A stretch of 33,766 nucleotides of DNA from Candidatus Saccharimonadota bacterium (GCA_025934715.1 JAICWR010000006.1:1-33766); one strand, 5' to 3'. Shown: positions 9,067 to 16,955, numbered from the stretch's first letter. A program made the numbers and translations. The notes: generated by a model from the sequence alone, not told the origin.

Positions 9067-9621
9067 TCAGGCGCGCAGTTCGTCTGGGGCGAACCAGAGG
9101 TTGATTTCAAACTCGGCTTCGGTTTTATCACCCGAAGCGTGTACCAGGTTCATAATCGGCCGCTTTTCTTTGTTGGCCAGAGTGGGAGTGTCGTTAGAAT
9201 AATCGCCGCGGATAGTGCCCGGGTAGGCTTTGGCCGGCACGGTGTGGCCGACTAGTTCCCTAACTTTTTTTATAGCATCCTGGCCCTCTAAGACAATAGC
9301 CATGACCGGGCCAGAAGTTATGAAATTGACCATCCACCCCTGTATTTTCAACCCCATTTCATGCGGGTCGTCGGTGCCGAGCTCGGCTTTGGCGTCCAAG
9401 CCGGCTTCGGCATAAGTTTCCAGGCTTTTTTGGCCCATGCCTTCTATGAACTCGCGCCTTTCAGTTGGATAGTGCTTATTGGCCAGATTTTCCGAAGGCG
9501 TGACCATCTTGGCAGCCAGCATCTTTAGCCCGGCTTTTTCAAACCGGCTGATAATCTCTCCAACTAGCCCGCGCTGGACGGCGTCGGGCTTGAGCAGTAC
9601 TAAGGTTTTCTCCATTTTCAT
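9067..9621 (-). CDS. ndk: Nucleoside diphosphate kinase
   Basis: 184 aa; MEKTLVLLKPDAVQRGLVGEIISRFEKAGLK, MNLVHASGDKTEAEFEINLWF. Confidence 0.93.
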   Translation of the reverse strand: MKMEKTLVLLKPDAVQRGLVGEIISRFEKAGLKMLAAKMVTPSENLANKHYPTERREFIEGMGQKSLETYAEAGLDAKAELGTDDPHEMGLKIQGWMVNFITSGPVMAIVLEGQDAIKKVRELVGHTVPAKAYPGTIRGDYSNDTPTLANKEKRPIMNLVHASGDKTEAEFEINLWFAPDELRA

Positions 9622-9625
9622 CCGC

Positions 9626-9883
9626 CTAAACTTTTTTAAGTGTATTAGATAACATTTTATTAATGTGGTTTCTGCCCCATCCTGTTTTAAGCCACTTCTC
9701 TCTCAGATACGCATCATACTTATTGGTGAAGGCTTCATAAAATATTAAGTCATATGGACCAGAATCACTAGTCCATTTCACTCTGCGAGAATTATGTTCC
9801 TTAAGCCGTTTTTGCAAATTATTGGTGCATCCAGTATAAAACTTGCCGTCAAGTCTGCTTTTCAATATATAGACATAATACAT
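9626..9883 (-). CDS. GIY-YIG nuclease-domain protein
   Basis: MYYVYILKSRLDGKFYTGCTNNLQKRLKEH; track ORF extends to 9934 but the domain begins at this internal ATG. Confidence 0.85.
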   Translation of the reverse strand: MYYVYILKSRLDGKFYTGCTNNLQKRLKEHNSRRVKWTSDSGPYDLIFYEAFTNKYDAYLREKWLKTGWGRNHINKMLSNTLKKV

Positions 9884-9942
9884 AAAAAAGTTTGGCGGAC
9901 TAAGTATAACAGATGAGAATCTGAGCAACAACACTGCTCAAG

Positions 9943-9970
9943 TAGGCATTAGGGAGTAGGCAACAGGCAT
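9943..9970 (+). repeat. Heptamer array, left end of element A
   Basis: Four contiguous 7-mers, consensus YAGGCAN. Confidence 0.85.
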
Positions 9971-10272
9971 TAGTTTTTGAGCTTACTTATTAACGCGTAG
10001 AGCATTTTCTGAACCTCGCTGAGCAATTCCTCCGCTCTACGTGTTTCTATATGCGGGTACTCTTGCTTAATAATTACCACTTGCGTATCAAGTTCGGCTG
10101 CCGAGCCAAAGGCCATGGATAAGAATCGTATGTAGTCGCCTGTACTTCTTCTGGCGTAGCCCTCTGAAATATTTGAAGGGATGGAAACAGCAGATCTTTG
10201 AGCCTGACTTACAAGCCCGAACTGTTCACTTTTAGGAAGCTTTTTGGACAAGGCATAGGTTTCGCTAACCAA
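9970..10272 (-). CDS. Four-helix-bundle protein (S23/23S rRNA-intervening-sequence-protein-like)
   Basis: YKDLEVWKRSIALVSETYALSKKLP...RSAVSIPSNISEGYARRSTGDYIRFLSMAFGSAAELDTQ; frame stays open upstream of the TTG at 10272 and encodes YKDLEVWKRSIAL without a canonical start. Confidence 0.8.
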   Translation of the reverse strand: MVSETYALSKKLPKSEQFGLVSQAQRSAVSIPSNISEGYARRSTGDYIRFLSMAFGSAAELDTQVVIIKQEYPHIETRRAEELLSEVQKMLYALISKLKN

Positions 10273-10325
10273 AGCAATGCTACGTTTCCATACTTCTAAA
10301 TCCTTATACGAACGCGGCTTAACTA

Positions 10326-10353
10326 TTGCCTATATCCTATTGCCTATTCCCTA
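10326..10353 (+). repeat. Heptamer array, right end of element A, inverted relative to the left
   Basis: TTGCCTA TATCCTA TTGCCTA TTCCCTA. Confidence 0.85.
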
Positions 10354-10372
10354 AAAAGAAAATTGCTAGAGC

Positions 10373-10402
10373 TTGATATTGTACGACGCCTGCCATTACA
10401 CT
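10373..10402 (+). promoter_or_regulatory. Sigma70-like promoter for xerC/D, possibly leaderless
   Basis: TTGATA-18-TACACT, 7 nt before ATG at 10410. Confidence 0.5.
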
Positions 10403-10403
10403 A

Positions 10404-11324
10404 GTGCTTATGGATTATGAAGAAGCCGTCGGCCAATTCCTGGAATATTTGGAGCTGGAGCAAAACCGCTCCTTGAAGACCATCCAAAATTACAGCCATT
10501 ACCTGACCCGTTTAAGCGATTACGCCGGCGAGATAAAACTCAAAGATATCGACGCCGAACTGGTCCGCAAATGGCGGATGTGGCTCAACCGCCTGCCCAC
10601 GGCCACCAGCGACGAACTTAGCAAAATCACCCAAAATTACCACTTAATCGCCCTGCGGTCTTTTTTGCGCTTCTGCGCCAAGCGCGATTGGGAAACTATG
10701 CAGCCCGATAAAATCGAGCTGGCCAAGACCAGCCGGCCACAAGTGACTTTTTTGGCGCCGGATGAGCTGGAGCGGCTTACGTCACAACCGGACACCTCCA
10801 AGCAAAACGGCCTGCGCGACCGGGCTATATTGGAGTTGCTTTTTTCCAGTGGGCTGCGCGTCAGCGAACTGGTCGGGCTGGACCGCGACCACATCAACCT
10901 AAAACGGCGTGAATTCACCGTCCGCGGCAAGAGCCAAAAGGACCGGCCGGTGTTCATAAGCGATGAAGCCGCCGCCTGGATTGAACAATACCTGGCCAAG
11001 CGCGCCGATAACACCAAGCCGTTATTCATCCGCTACAGCGGCAGTAAAAAGGTCGATAACAGTGGTAATTTCACCCGCTTAACCGCCCGCAGCGTGCAGC
11101 GGATGGTCGCCCGTTACGCCAAAATGGCCGGCATAACCAAACATGTGTCGCCCCATACTTTGCGCCACAGTTTTGCCACAGACTTGCTGATGAACGGCGC
11201 CGATTTACGCAGCGTGCAGGCCATGCTGGGCCATTCCAACATCGCCACCACCCAAATTTACACCCACGTCACCGACCCGCACCTAAAAGAAATCCACTCC
11301 AAATTCCACGCTAAGAAACAATAG
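10404..11324 (+). CDS. XerC/XerD-family tyrosine recombinase
   Basis: 306 aa; N-terminal SAM-like domain, LLFSSGLRVSELVGL, HTLRHSFATDLLMNGADLRSVQAMLGHSNIATTQIYTHV; ATG at 10410 is a likelier start than GTG at 10404. Confidence 0.93.
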   Translation: MLMDYEEAVGQFLEYLELEQNRSLKTIQNYSHYLTRLSDYAGEIKLKDIDAELVRKWRMWLNRLPTATSDELSKITQNYHLIALRSFLRFCAKRDWETMQPDKIELAKTSRPQVTFLAPDELERLTSQPDTSKQNGLRDRAILELLFSSGLRVSELVGLDRDHINLKRREFTVRGKSQKDRPVFISDEAAAWIEQYLAKRADNTKPLFIRYSGSKKVDNSGNFTRLTARSVQRMVARYAKMAGITKHVSPHTLRHSFATDLLMNGADLRSVQAMLGHSNIATTQIYTHVTDPHLKEIHSKFHAKKQ

Positions 11325-11326
11325 CG

Positions 11327-12559
11327 TTAGTGCGGACCAAAACCGCTAGGTATTCCTGTGGTGGTGGTGCCGCCAGTACTTGGGATCGAATCACACACTC
11401 CGTTTTGATCAATGTTAGCGCTTATGTTCGAATCAGAAGTGGATGGGCCGTAAGTCCCGGGGCTGGTCACGCTGACATCAAAGCCTTTGCAAATGCTTTC
11501 CATCGATTGAACACCGTAGAGAGGTGTCTGGAAATTATTGCCGATGTCAATTCGGGCCCTTATCCGCTGGAGCACATCAGTCCCCTGGCCGGTGACGTCG
11601 ACAATCGCCTGGGCATTAGGAATCTGGGTCAAGCTTTGTCCGCCGTTAGTCGCCGCTTGTACAGTCACGTCAATTGGGTTATAACGGGCTGTAATTCTGA
11701 CGTAAAAATTGGTTGGGCTTAAATTGATGCCAGAAATGAAGCTGTTACACATCTGTGGGTTTGCGCTGGACCCACCGACCTTAAAAGTATTCCCAATCTT
11801 ACAGTTACCTGGCACAAAGCCGCCCTTGCCGATACTACCGCTACCGCAGTTACTGCCGCTATAACTAACACAGCCAGGAGTGCCAGAGCCGCCATTAGGG
11901 TACATATAATAAGTGCGAGATAGACTGCTAAGCGTCGCGTTCGTATCACTTGAACCTGGAAAGCCATTCGGAATTGGGTAAAGGTTAACTTCTAATAATC
12001 CTCCGGTTTGGGAAGTAATGCTGGACTCTTGCGGCAGGCTACCTAGAGACCCGAGTGGTGTAAAGCTCGAGGGTGTCTGGTCATTTTGCCAACTAAAATA
12101 CATACGGCCCATGTTTGGCTTGGATATTTGGAACGTCACCGATTGGTCCTTGCCAAGCTGGTAAACAAGGTTGTCGGGCTGGGTGTCTATGGTCACACAC
12201 GAATACTTGGCGATGCCGCTGCTTCCTGACAGGTCTGAAGTGAAATACTGGCCAAGGCTCGGCGGGCTGTTGCATTTGTCAAAACCGGTCCCGCCGGCGC
12301 CCAGGTACGCCCTGGCGTCGTCCAGCCCGGCCAAAGCCGAATAAAAGGCCTGGGCTGACAGCTCCCGGTCCAATGATTGGCGCAGTTCCCTATCCATCAG
12401 CTTAGAAAAGCCGACCGCGACCAAACCCAGCACGACAGCCAGGATCGCCACCACGATTAAAGATACCAACCCCGACTGGTCCGTTTTTGGCTTTTTGGTC
12501 TTCCTTAGCATAAACATATTTAACATCGCCTTAAATCGTTTGTAAAACCGTCCGGTCAA
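11327..12559 (-). CDS. PilX-like pilus assembly protein
   Basis: 410 aa; GLVSLIVVAILAVVLGLVAVGFSKLMDRELRQSLDRELSAQAFYSALAGLDDARAYL. Confidence 0.7.
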   Translation of the reverse strand: MTGRFYKRFKAMLNMFMLRKTKKPKTDQSGLVSLIVVAILAVVLGLVAVGFSKLMDRELRQSLDRELSAQAFYSALAGLDDARAYLGAGGTGFDKCNSPPSLGQYFTSDLSGSSGIAKYSCVTIDTQPDNLVYQLGKDQSVTFQISKPNMGRMYFSWQNDQTPSSFTPLGSLGSLPQESSITSQTGGLLEVNLYPIPNGFPGSSDTNATLSSLSRTYYMYPNGGSGTPGCVSYSGSNCGSGSIGKGGFVPGNCKIGNTFKVGGSSANPQMCNSFISGINLSPTNFYVRITARYNPIDVTVQAATNGGQSLTQIPNAQAIVDVTGQGTDVLQRIRARIDIGNNFQTPLYGVQSMESICKGFDVSVTSPGTYGPSTSDSNISANIDQNGVCDSIPSTGGTTTTGIPSGFGPH

Positions 12560-13223
12560 AATCAGCGGTGACGCAGAACTGGGAGCTGGTTAGCGCGCCG
12601 GTGCACTGGGCGTCGGGCGCCTGCCAGGGATTACTCCCAAAACCACCGGTGCCGCTGAAAAACAGGCCGTTAGGGCTGCCGCCGTAAAAAACCACGTACA
12701 GCCTTACCAGGCATACCGTCCCGTTGCCGTTTTGGCAGTCAACTTTTATGTGGTTAAGTTGCATACCGTTGCTTAGGAGCTGCTGGGCCGAGCTTGGTGT
12801 CACGCCTTGTTGAGTCAGCGTCTTACAGCCGGCGGGCATATCTTCGCGGTATACACCCTGAAGGCCGGCGCCTGCCGTGACTTGGGTACCCAAAACATAG
12901 GCATAACGATGGTCGCCGACACAAAAACTGTCCTGGTGGGACGAACCGGTGTTGCCATATGTATCATCTATAAGTTCAGGGTGGTTGGAGCCGAACTGTA
13001 TATCGTCTTGTATATCTTGCACTATGGTCCGGGTGGCGTTTTGGGTGTTAGCCATGTTCACACCTTTATAATAAATGCGGCTAATCTGTACAAATGAGGC
13101 CAAAACCACCACCAGCACCACCGAAAAGACCGCCGAAGCGATTAAAAGCTCAATAATAGTGAAGCCGGAATGTTTTGTCCCGCGCTGGGGTTTTCTTAAC
13201 GGTGTGATTATCGGCGAAGTCAT
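12531..13223 (-). CDS. Minor pilin with prepilin-type N-terminus (PilW-like)
   Basis: 230 aa; KHSGFTIIELLIASAVFSVVLVVVLASF. Confidence 0.85.
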   Translation of the reverse strand: MTSPIITPLRKPQRGTKHSGFTIIELLIASAVFSVVLVVVLASFVQISRIYYKGVNMANTQNATRTIVQDIQDDIQFGSNHPELIDDTYGNTGSSHQDSFCVGDHRYAYVLGTQVTAGAGLQGVYREDMPAGCKTLTQQGVTPSSAQQLLSNGMQLNHIKVDCQNGNGTVCLVRLYVVFYGGSPNGLFFSGTGGFGSNPWQAPDAQCTGALTSSQFCVTADFDRTVLQTI

Positions 13224-13231
13224 TTTTATCC

Positions 13232-14185
13232 CTAGCAGGGCGGTATATTATTGGCTTTTACTTCACTGCCGGATGGCTTTTGAATCGGACTTGGCGGCGA
13301 CGTCCAGGTGGAGCCATCTGTTAACGTGACTGTCAGGACAACTGTAAATGTCTTTACGCAAGGTGGAGGGATAAATGGATCAGGGGGTACGGAATTTGAG
13401 TATGGCAAATAGACAAAGAGGTGGGAAATTGGATCTTGGTTCTGGCAGGCCGTGTTTGTCGTTTTTGTCCCGTCACCCCAGTTCCAGGTGCAACCGGCTA
13501 CTTCACTCGGCGGGTTTGTAGAGGTGTTAGTAAAACTGCCTCTATAGCTGTAAGTAAGCGGGCCGGGAGATGGTGCTCCATTATCAATATTAAAACCAGC
13601 ATTGCCGTTTAGCGCCAAGCTGTTATTTGGCAAGCCAAGGGTTGCCGAGGGGTCGTAATTGAGCTTATAAAATAGGCTGGCTTTGTTGGTGCCGCCACCT
13701 AGCCTGGCCCAGCGCACCGTGATGGTATAAAGAGTTGGATTGGTGGTAGAGTCTGTTCCGCCACTGGTGGTGATATTAGCTAAATAAACAGCCCCTTCGC
13801 CCGTCCTCTGCTGTTGGCAGCCGGTACTATATGCAGAAGCAGTAGTTCCGTTGCTATTAGTGATCGCCTGGTTTTGGTTAAACCAGCCAGTGGCAGTGGA
13901 TACTTTGGCGCTATCGCTAAGGCAGAAGTTGCTTTTGCCCGCAAAATTAGACGTGAAGTCAGTGTCTTTTTGAAACCGCAGCCTTAAATCAGCTACCTGG
14001 TTTTCTAGTATATTGAGGGCCTCGTTATGCTCGCGGGCGGATATAGCTTGGTCGAGGCTGCGCTCAGCTGTAGCGTAACTGATGCCGACGGCAAAGGCGG
14101 CGATAGCGATGGCGATCAAAACTTCGACGATCGTGTCGCCTTGTTGTTTTAGCTTTGCGCTGGTTTTTTTTACGCGGAGTTCCAT
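13232..14185 (-). CDS. Minor pilin-like protein with PKD-like C-terminal domain
   Basis: 317 aa; GDTIVEVLIAIAIAAFAVGIS pilin helix; CTWNWGDGTKT...HLFVYLP...KTFTVVLTVTLTDGSTW resembles PKD. Confidence 0.75.
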   Translation of the reverse strand: MELRVKKTSAKLKQQGDTIVEVLIAIAIAAFAVGISYATAERSLDQAISAREHNEALNILENQVADLRLRFQKDTDFTSNFAGKSNFCLSDSAKVSTATGWFNQNQAITNSNGTTASAYSTGCQQQRTGEGAVYLANITTSGGTDSTTNPTLYTITVRWARLGGGTNKASLFYKLNYDPSATLGLPNNSLALNGNAGFNIDNGAPSPGPLTYSYRGSFTNTSTNPPSEVAGCTWNWGDGTKTTNTACQNQDPISHLFVYLPYSNSVPPDPFIPPPCVKTFTVVLTVTLTDGSTWTSPPSPIQKPSGSEVKANNIPPC

Positions 14186-14209
14186 AGCCTCTAGCTTTTC
14201 ACTTATACT

Positions 14210-15034
14210 TTAGCAGTTTACATACTGTAAGTTAACACTTGCGCCCAGGCCCAGGCTGCTATCGATAGTTATCTGGGCGAAGCTCTTACCATCCGTTAGG
14301 CAGATTTTCATCTGTTTAAGTTTAGTCGGGAGGCAGCTGCCGGTCATCTCCACACAGGGGACCACAGCATTGCCGGATTGGTCGGCGGCAAACGGCGGGG
14401 AGCCGTTAAAGTTATCGTACTGGTAGGCGTTCACGTCGCTCTCACCGTTAGACGCTGTTGAGCCCTCGGTGTTGATACTGGTGAAAAAACCGGCCAGATG
14501 GCTGGCGGTGTAGGATGAGCCAACCCCAGAACTCGTGACACTTTTCACATAAAGCGGCAGCAAGCTGAATGACTGGGTCAAATCAACGCCCGCCTGACCG
14601 ACGGCCGGCTCTGGATTGGAAGCCTGCAGAGTGGTGGGAAGGATACCGTTGTTATCACGCACCCCAAAAACCGGATAGGCATAGATTGTGCTCCCCTGGG
14701 TGTTATCCGGCGGAAACTGGAAGACTTTACCCAGGAACACGCAAGCCGGCGTATAACCGGGCCCAGGCAAGTTTGGTTGCAATACAGGACGCTGAACGCC
14801 GCTTATAAGCTGTGTTGAACAGCTATCCTTGTTAGGGTCGGCGCCAGTGAAGCCGGCTGAAACCTCGTTAATCCAAGCCTGGAGCTGCGACTGGGTGTCC
14901 CTTACACTTTGGTTAAAATCGGTTTGGGTTTGCCGGTTATCTATCAATTTAAAGGCCGAGACCATTATCAAGGCGGAAACCGCCAAAAAAATCATAACCT
15001 CTATAATGGTGTATCCAGCCGACACACGCCGCAT
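14210..15034 (-). CDS. Minor pilin with prepilin-type N-terminus
   Basis: MRRVSAGYTIIEVMIFLAVSALIMVSAFKLI; ATG at 15034 preferred over TTG at 15064 (TATACT 7 nt upstream). Confidence 0.8.
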   Translation of the reverse strand: MRRVSAGYTIIEVMIFLAVSALIMVSAFKLIDNRQTQTDFNQSVRDTQSQLQAWINEVSAGFTGADPNKDSCSTQLISGVQRPVLQPNLPGPGYTPACVFLGKVFQFPPDNTQGSTIYAYPVFGVRDNNGILPTTLQASNPEPAVGQAGVDLTQSFSLLPLYVKSVTSSGVGSSYTASHLAGFFTSINTEGSTASNGESDVNAYQYDNFNGSPPFAADQSGNAVVPCVEMTGSCLPTKLKQMKICLTDGKSFAQITIDSSLGLGASVNLQYVNC

Positions 15035-15082
15035 AGCCAACAGTATAGCATAAGGGGAAACCAAGGGGTCAAAACGCTAGCA

Positions 15083-15142
15083 ATTTACCGTTGACAGTTT
15101 ACCGTTTACAATGCGTTTACTATGAACCGTGAACCGTTTACT
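15083..15142 (+). repeat. Heptamer array, left end of element B
   Basis: ATTTACC GTTGACA GTTTACC GTTTACA (ATGC) GTTTACT ATGAACC GTGAACC GTTTACT. Confidence 0.88.
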
Positions 15143-15499
15143 ATGGGCAACCGGACCATTAGCTTTAGCGCCAATATTATTAACTTCTGTAAAAATGAAA
15201 AAATGACTCCAATAACTAAGCCTTTGATTGAACACTTAGTAAGGTCGGCTACATCTATCGGGGCCAACTATGCAGAAGCCAACAATGCGGCTTCAAAAGC
15301 TGATTTTCGAAGTAAAATTTATATTGCAAAGAAAGAAGCCGCTGAAACCAAGTACTGGCTAGCCCTGATGCTTAATTTAGCGGCGGATAGGAAGACATGC
15401 ACAGAGCTTCTGAATGAGAGCCATTATCTGTTAATGACCTTCCAAAAGATTATTAGTACCTTGAAGAATGGTAAACAGAAAGCAGTTAACGCAAGGTAA
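15122..15499 (+). CDS. Four-helix-bundle protein (S23/IVP-like)
   Basis: 125 aa; LVRSATSIGANYAEANNAASKADFRSKIYIAKKEAAETKYWLALM; N-terminus MNREPFTMGN and C-terminus NGKQKAVNAR are translated from repeat units. Confidence 0.85.
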   Translation: MNREPFTMGNRTISFSANIINFCKNEKMTPITKPLIEHLVRSATSIGANYAEANNAASKADFRSKIYIAKKEAAETKYWLALMLNLAADRKTCTELLNESHYLLMTFQKIISTLKNGKQKAVNAR

Positions 15500-15522
15500 A
15501 CAGTGAATGGTAAACTGTAAAC
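15470..15522 (+). repeat. Heptamer array, right end of element B, inverted relative to the left
   Basis: GGTAAAC AGAAAGC AGTTAAC (GCAA) GGTAAAC AGTGAAT GGTAAAC TGTAAAC. Confidence 0.88.
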
Positions 15523-15526
15523 GTTT

Positions 15527-16384
15527 TTAGAGGCCGAATAGGTTTTTATACCAAGTTATTAGGCTGTCGCCAAAGACTACGAAAATGCCGGTGGCGGCTA
15601 TTAAAAACGGGCCGTAGGGTGTTTTGCTGGCCATGGTCTTTTTGTTAGTTATAAGATGCGGCAGCACAAAAAGCGTCCCAAGCAGCGAGGAAACAAATAT
15701 CATCCCTAAGCTTTTATAGGGGTCGGACAGCAGGGTCCCGGTGACCAAACCAAGCCGGACGTCGCCAAAACCTATCCACTTGCCCTGCGAAAATGTATAC
15801 AAGATATAGAAAATGCCGCTGGCAATGGCCACGGATAAGGCCCATAGCCAGACCGCATGGCCGGGGCGCCCCTGGAATACGCCTATATAAACCGCGCGTC
15901 CGGCGGCCGCCACCGCTAAGGTGGGATAAATGATTTTATTCGGCAATATCATCCAGCGGATGTCATATACAGCCAATCCCATAAGGCCCACAGACGCCGT
16001 CAGCCAGGTGGCCAGCAGCAGCCACTGGCCGTTAAAGTGCGGCGCTGCTGGCCAAAATATGTAGCTTAGCGCGAAAATAAAGCCCATGGCCAGTTCTACA
16101 GCTGGATATTGCTTAGAAATCGTCTTGCCGCAGTGACGGCAGTGGCCTTTTAGCAAAATCCAGCTTATGACCGGCACTAAATCCAGGGCGGACAGCTGGT
16201 GGCGGCAGTTGGGGCACATGCTACGGCCTTTTAGTATGGAAAGGTCGCCATGATTTAGATTTCTTTTGCCTGTTGCCTGTTGCCTTTTGCCTATTCCCTG
16301 TTCATGCAGGCGCCAAACAAGGGCGTTAACAAAGCTGCCCAGCCCAAGGCCCAGAATGAATAGGATGATAGAAATTAGAAGCAT
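15527..16384 (-). CDS. pilD: Prepilin peptidase (A24 family)
   Basis: 285 aa; GLGLGSFVNALVWRLHEQ, two CxxC zinc motifs (CPNC, CRHC), YDIRWMILPNKIIYPTL, GFGDVRLGLVTG. Confidence 0.92.
   Translation of the reverse strand: MLLISIILFILGLGLGSFVNALVWRLHEQGIGKRQQATGKRNLNHGDLSILKGRSMCPNCRHQLSALDLVPVISWILLKGHCRHCGKTISKQYPAVELAMGFIFALSYIFWPAAPHFNGQWLLLATWLTASVGLMGLAVYDIRWMILPNKIIYPTLAVAAAGRAVYIGVFQGRPGHAVWLWALSVAIASGIFYILYTFSQGKWIGFGDVRLGLVTGTLLSDPYKSLGMIFVSSLLGTLFVLPHLITNKKTMASKTPYGPFLIAATGIFVVFGDSLITWYKNLFGL
16266..16300 (+). repeat. TTGCCTR heptamer array inside the pilD coding sequence
   Basis: TTGCCTG TTGCCTG TTGCCTT TTGCCTA TTCCCTG; encodes QGIGKRQQATGKR on the minus strand. Confidence 0.9.
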
Positions 16385-16402
16385 TAGGATAATCGTAGCA
16401 TA

Positions 16403-16434
16403 AAAAAAGCGGCCTTTTCAGGCCGCTTTTTGTT
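16403..16434 (-). terminator. Rho-independent terminator/attenuator between pilin gene and pilD
   Basis: Minus strand AAAAGCGGCCT-GAAA-AGGCCGCTTTTTTT. Confidence 0.85.
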
Positions 16435-16448
16435 TTAAACTTATGACC

Positions 16449-16955
16449 TTAACTTGATAGGCATTGCTTAACGTTAGCTCCACCGCTCTCGACTACAAAA
16501 TACACAGCGACAGAACGAGTGTTGGCTGTAAACGGTGGTACGTTTGCCCCGTTACAATCGAAGCCAACATCAACTGCAATGGCATTTAAGCCCGGAGTTG
16601 CTGGGGTTGCCGCAGAAACACTCGAGCAAGTTGTTGATGGTTGAACCGATACACTATTGGCTTGTGCGTTTGCAGCGGTATTACTGATAGTAGCGGATCC
16701 ATTTGCGACACCACATCCACCGGAGGTTGCCGGCAACTGACCGTTATTGTTTGATTCAAATGTCTGCACAGCCGACAGTATATCCGCGGCATCGTGTTTA
16801 ATGGCGTTGTTACGTGAGTTGCGGTTCAAAGCCGGTACGGCCAAGAACACAATTAGAAAGATTAAAGCGGCGATGGCCAACACGATTAGAACTTCGATTA
16901 TCGTGAATCCCTGTTCCCGCTTTTGTTTATATACGTTTTTCATGGTTTTAAGCAA
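16449..16955 (-). CDS. pilA: Type IV pilin (major-pilin candidate)
   Basis: 168 aa; EQGFTIIEVLIVLAIAALIFLIVFLAVPALNRNSRNNAIKHDAADILSAVQTFESNNNGQLP. Confidence 0.85.
   Translation of the reverse strand: MLKTMKNVYKQKREQGFTIIEVLIVLAIAALIFLIVFLAVPALNRNSRNNAIKHDAADILSAVQTFESNNNGQLPATSGGCGVANGSATISNTAANAQANSVSVQPSTTCSSVSAATPATPGLNAIAVDVGFDCNGANVPPFTANTRSVAVYFVVESGGANVKQCLSS

Larger units (their letters stand above)
9943..10353. mobile_element. Element A: candidate heptamer-array-bounded four-helix-bundle unit
   Basis: Left array TAGGCAT TAGGGAG TAGGCAA CAGGCAT (9943-9970); right array TTGCCTA TATCCTA TTGCCTA TTCCCTA (10326-10353), inverted orientation; one ORF between. Confidence 0.55.
15083..15522. 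mobile_element. Element B: candidate heptamer-array-bounded four-helix-bundle unit inserted in the pil cluster
   Basis: Inverted arrays of GTTTACC-type 7-mers at 15083-15142 and 15470-15522; single opposite-strand ORF whose start and stop lie inside the arrays. Confidence 0.6.

Noticed and set aside
10404-11324. XerC/D as the mobility enzyme of element A
   Set aside because: It lies outside the right array with its own promoter and looks like a housekeeping Xer recombinase; no att-like core seen at the arrays.
9943-15522. Heptamer arrays as CRISPR
   Set aside because: The 7-nt units are contiguous and degenerate, with no 20-40 nt unique spacers and no cas genes.
9970-15522. Diversity-generating retroelement, since the four-helix-bundle genes resemble Avd
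   Set aside because: No reverse transcriptase ORF and no template/variable repeat pair seen in the window.
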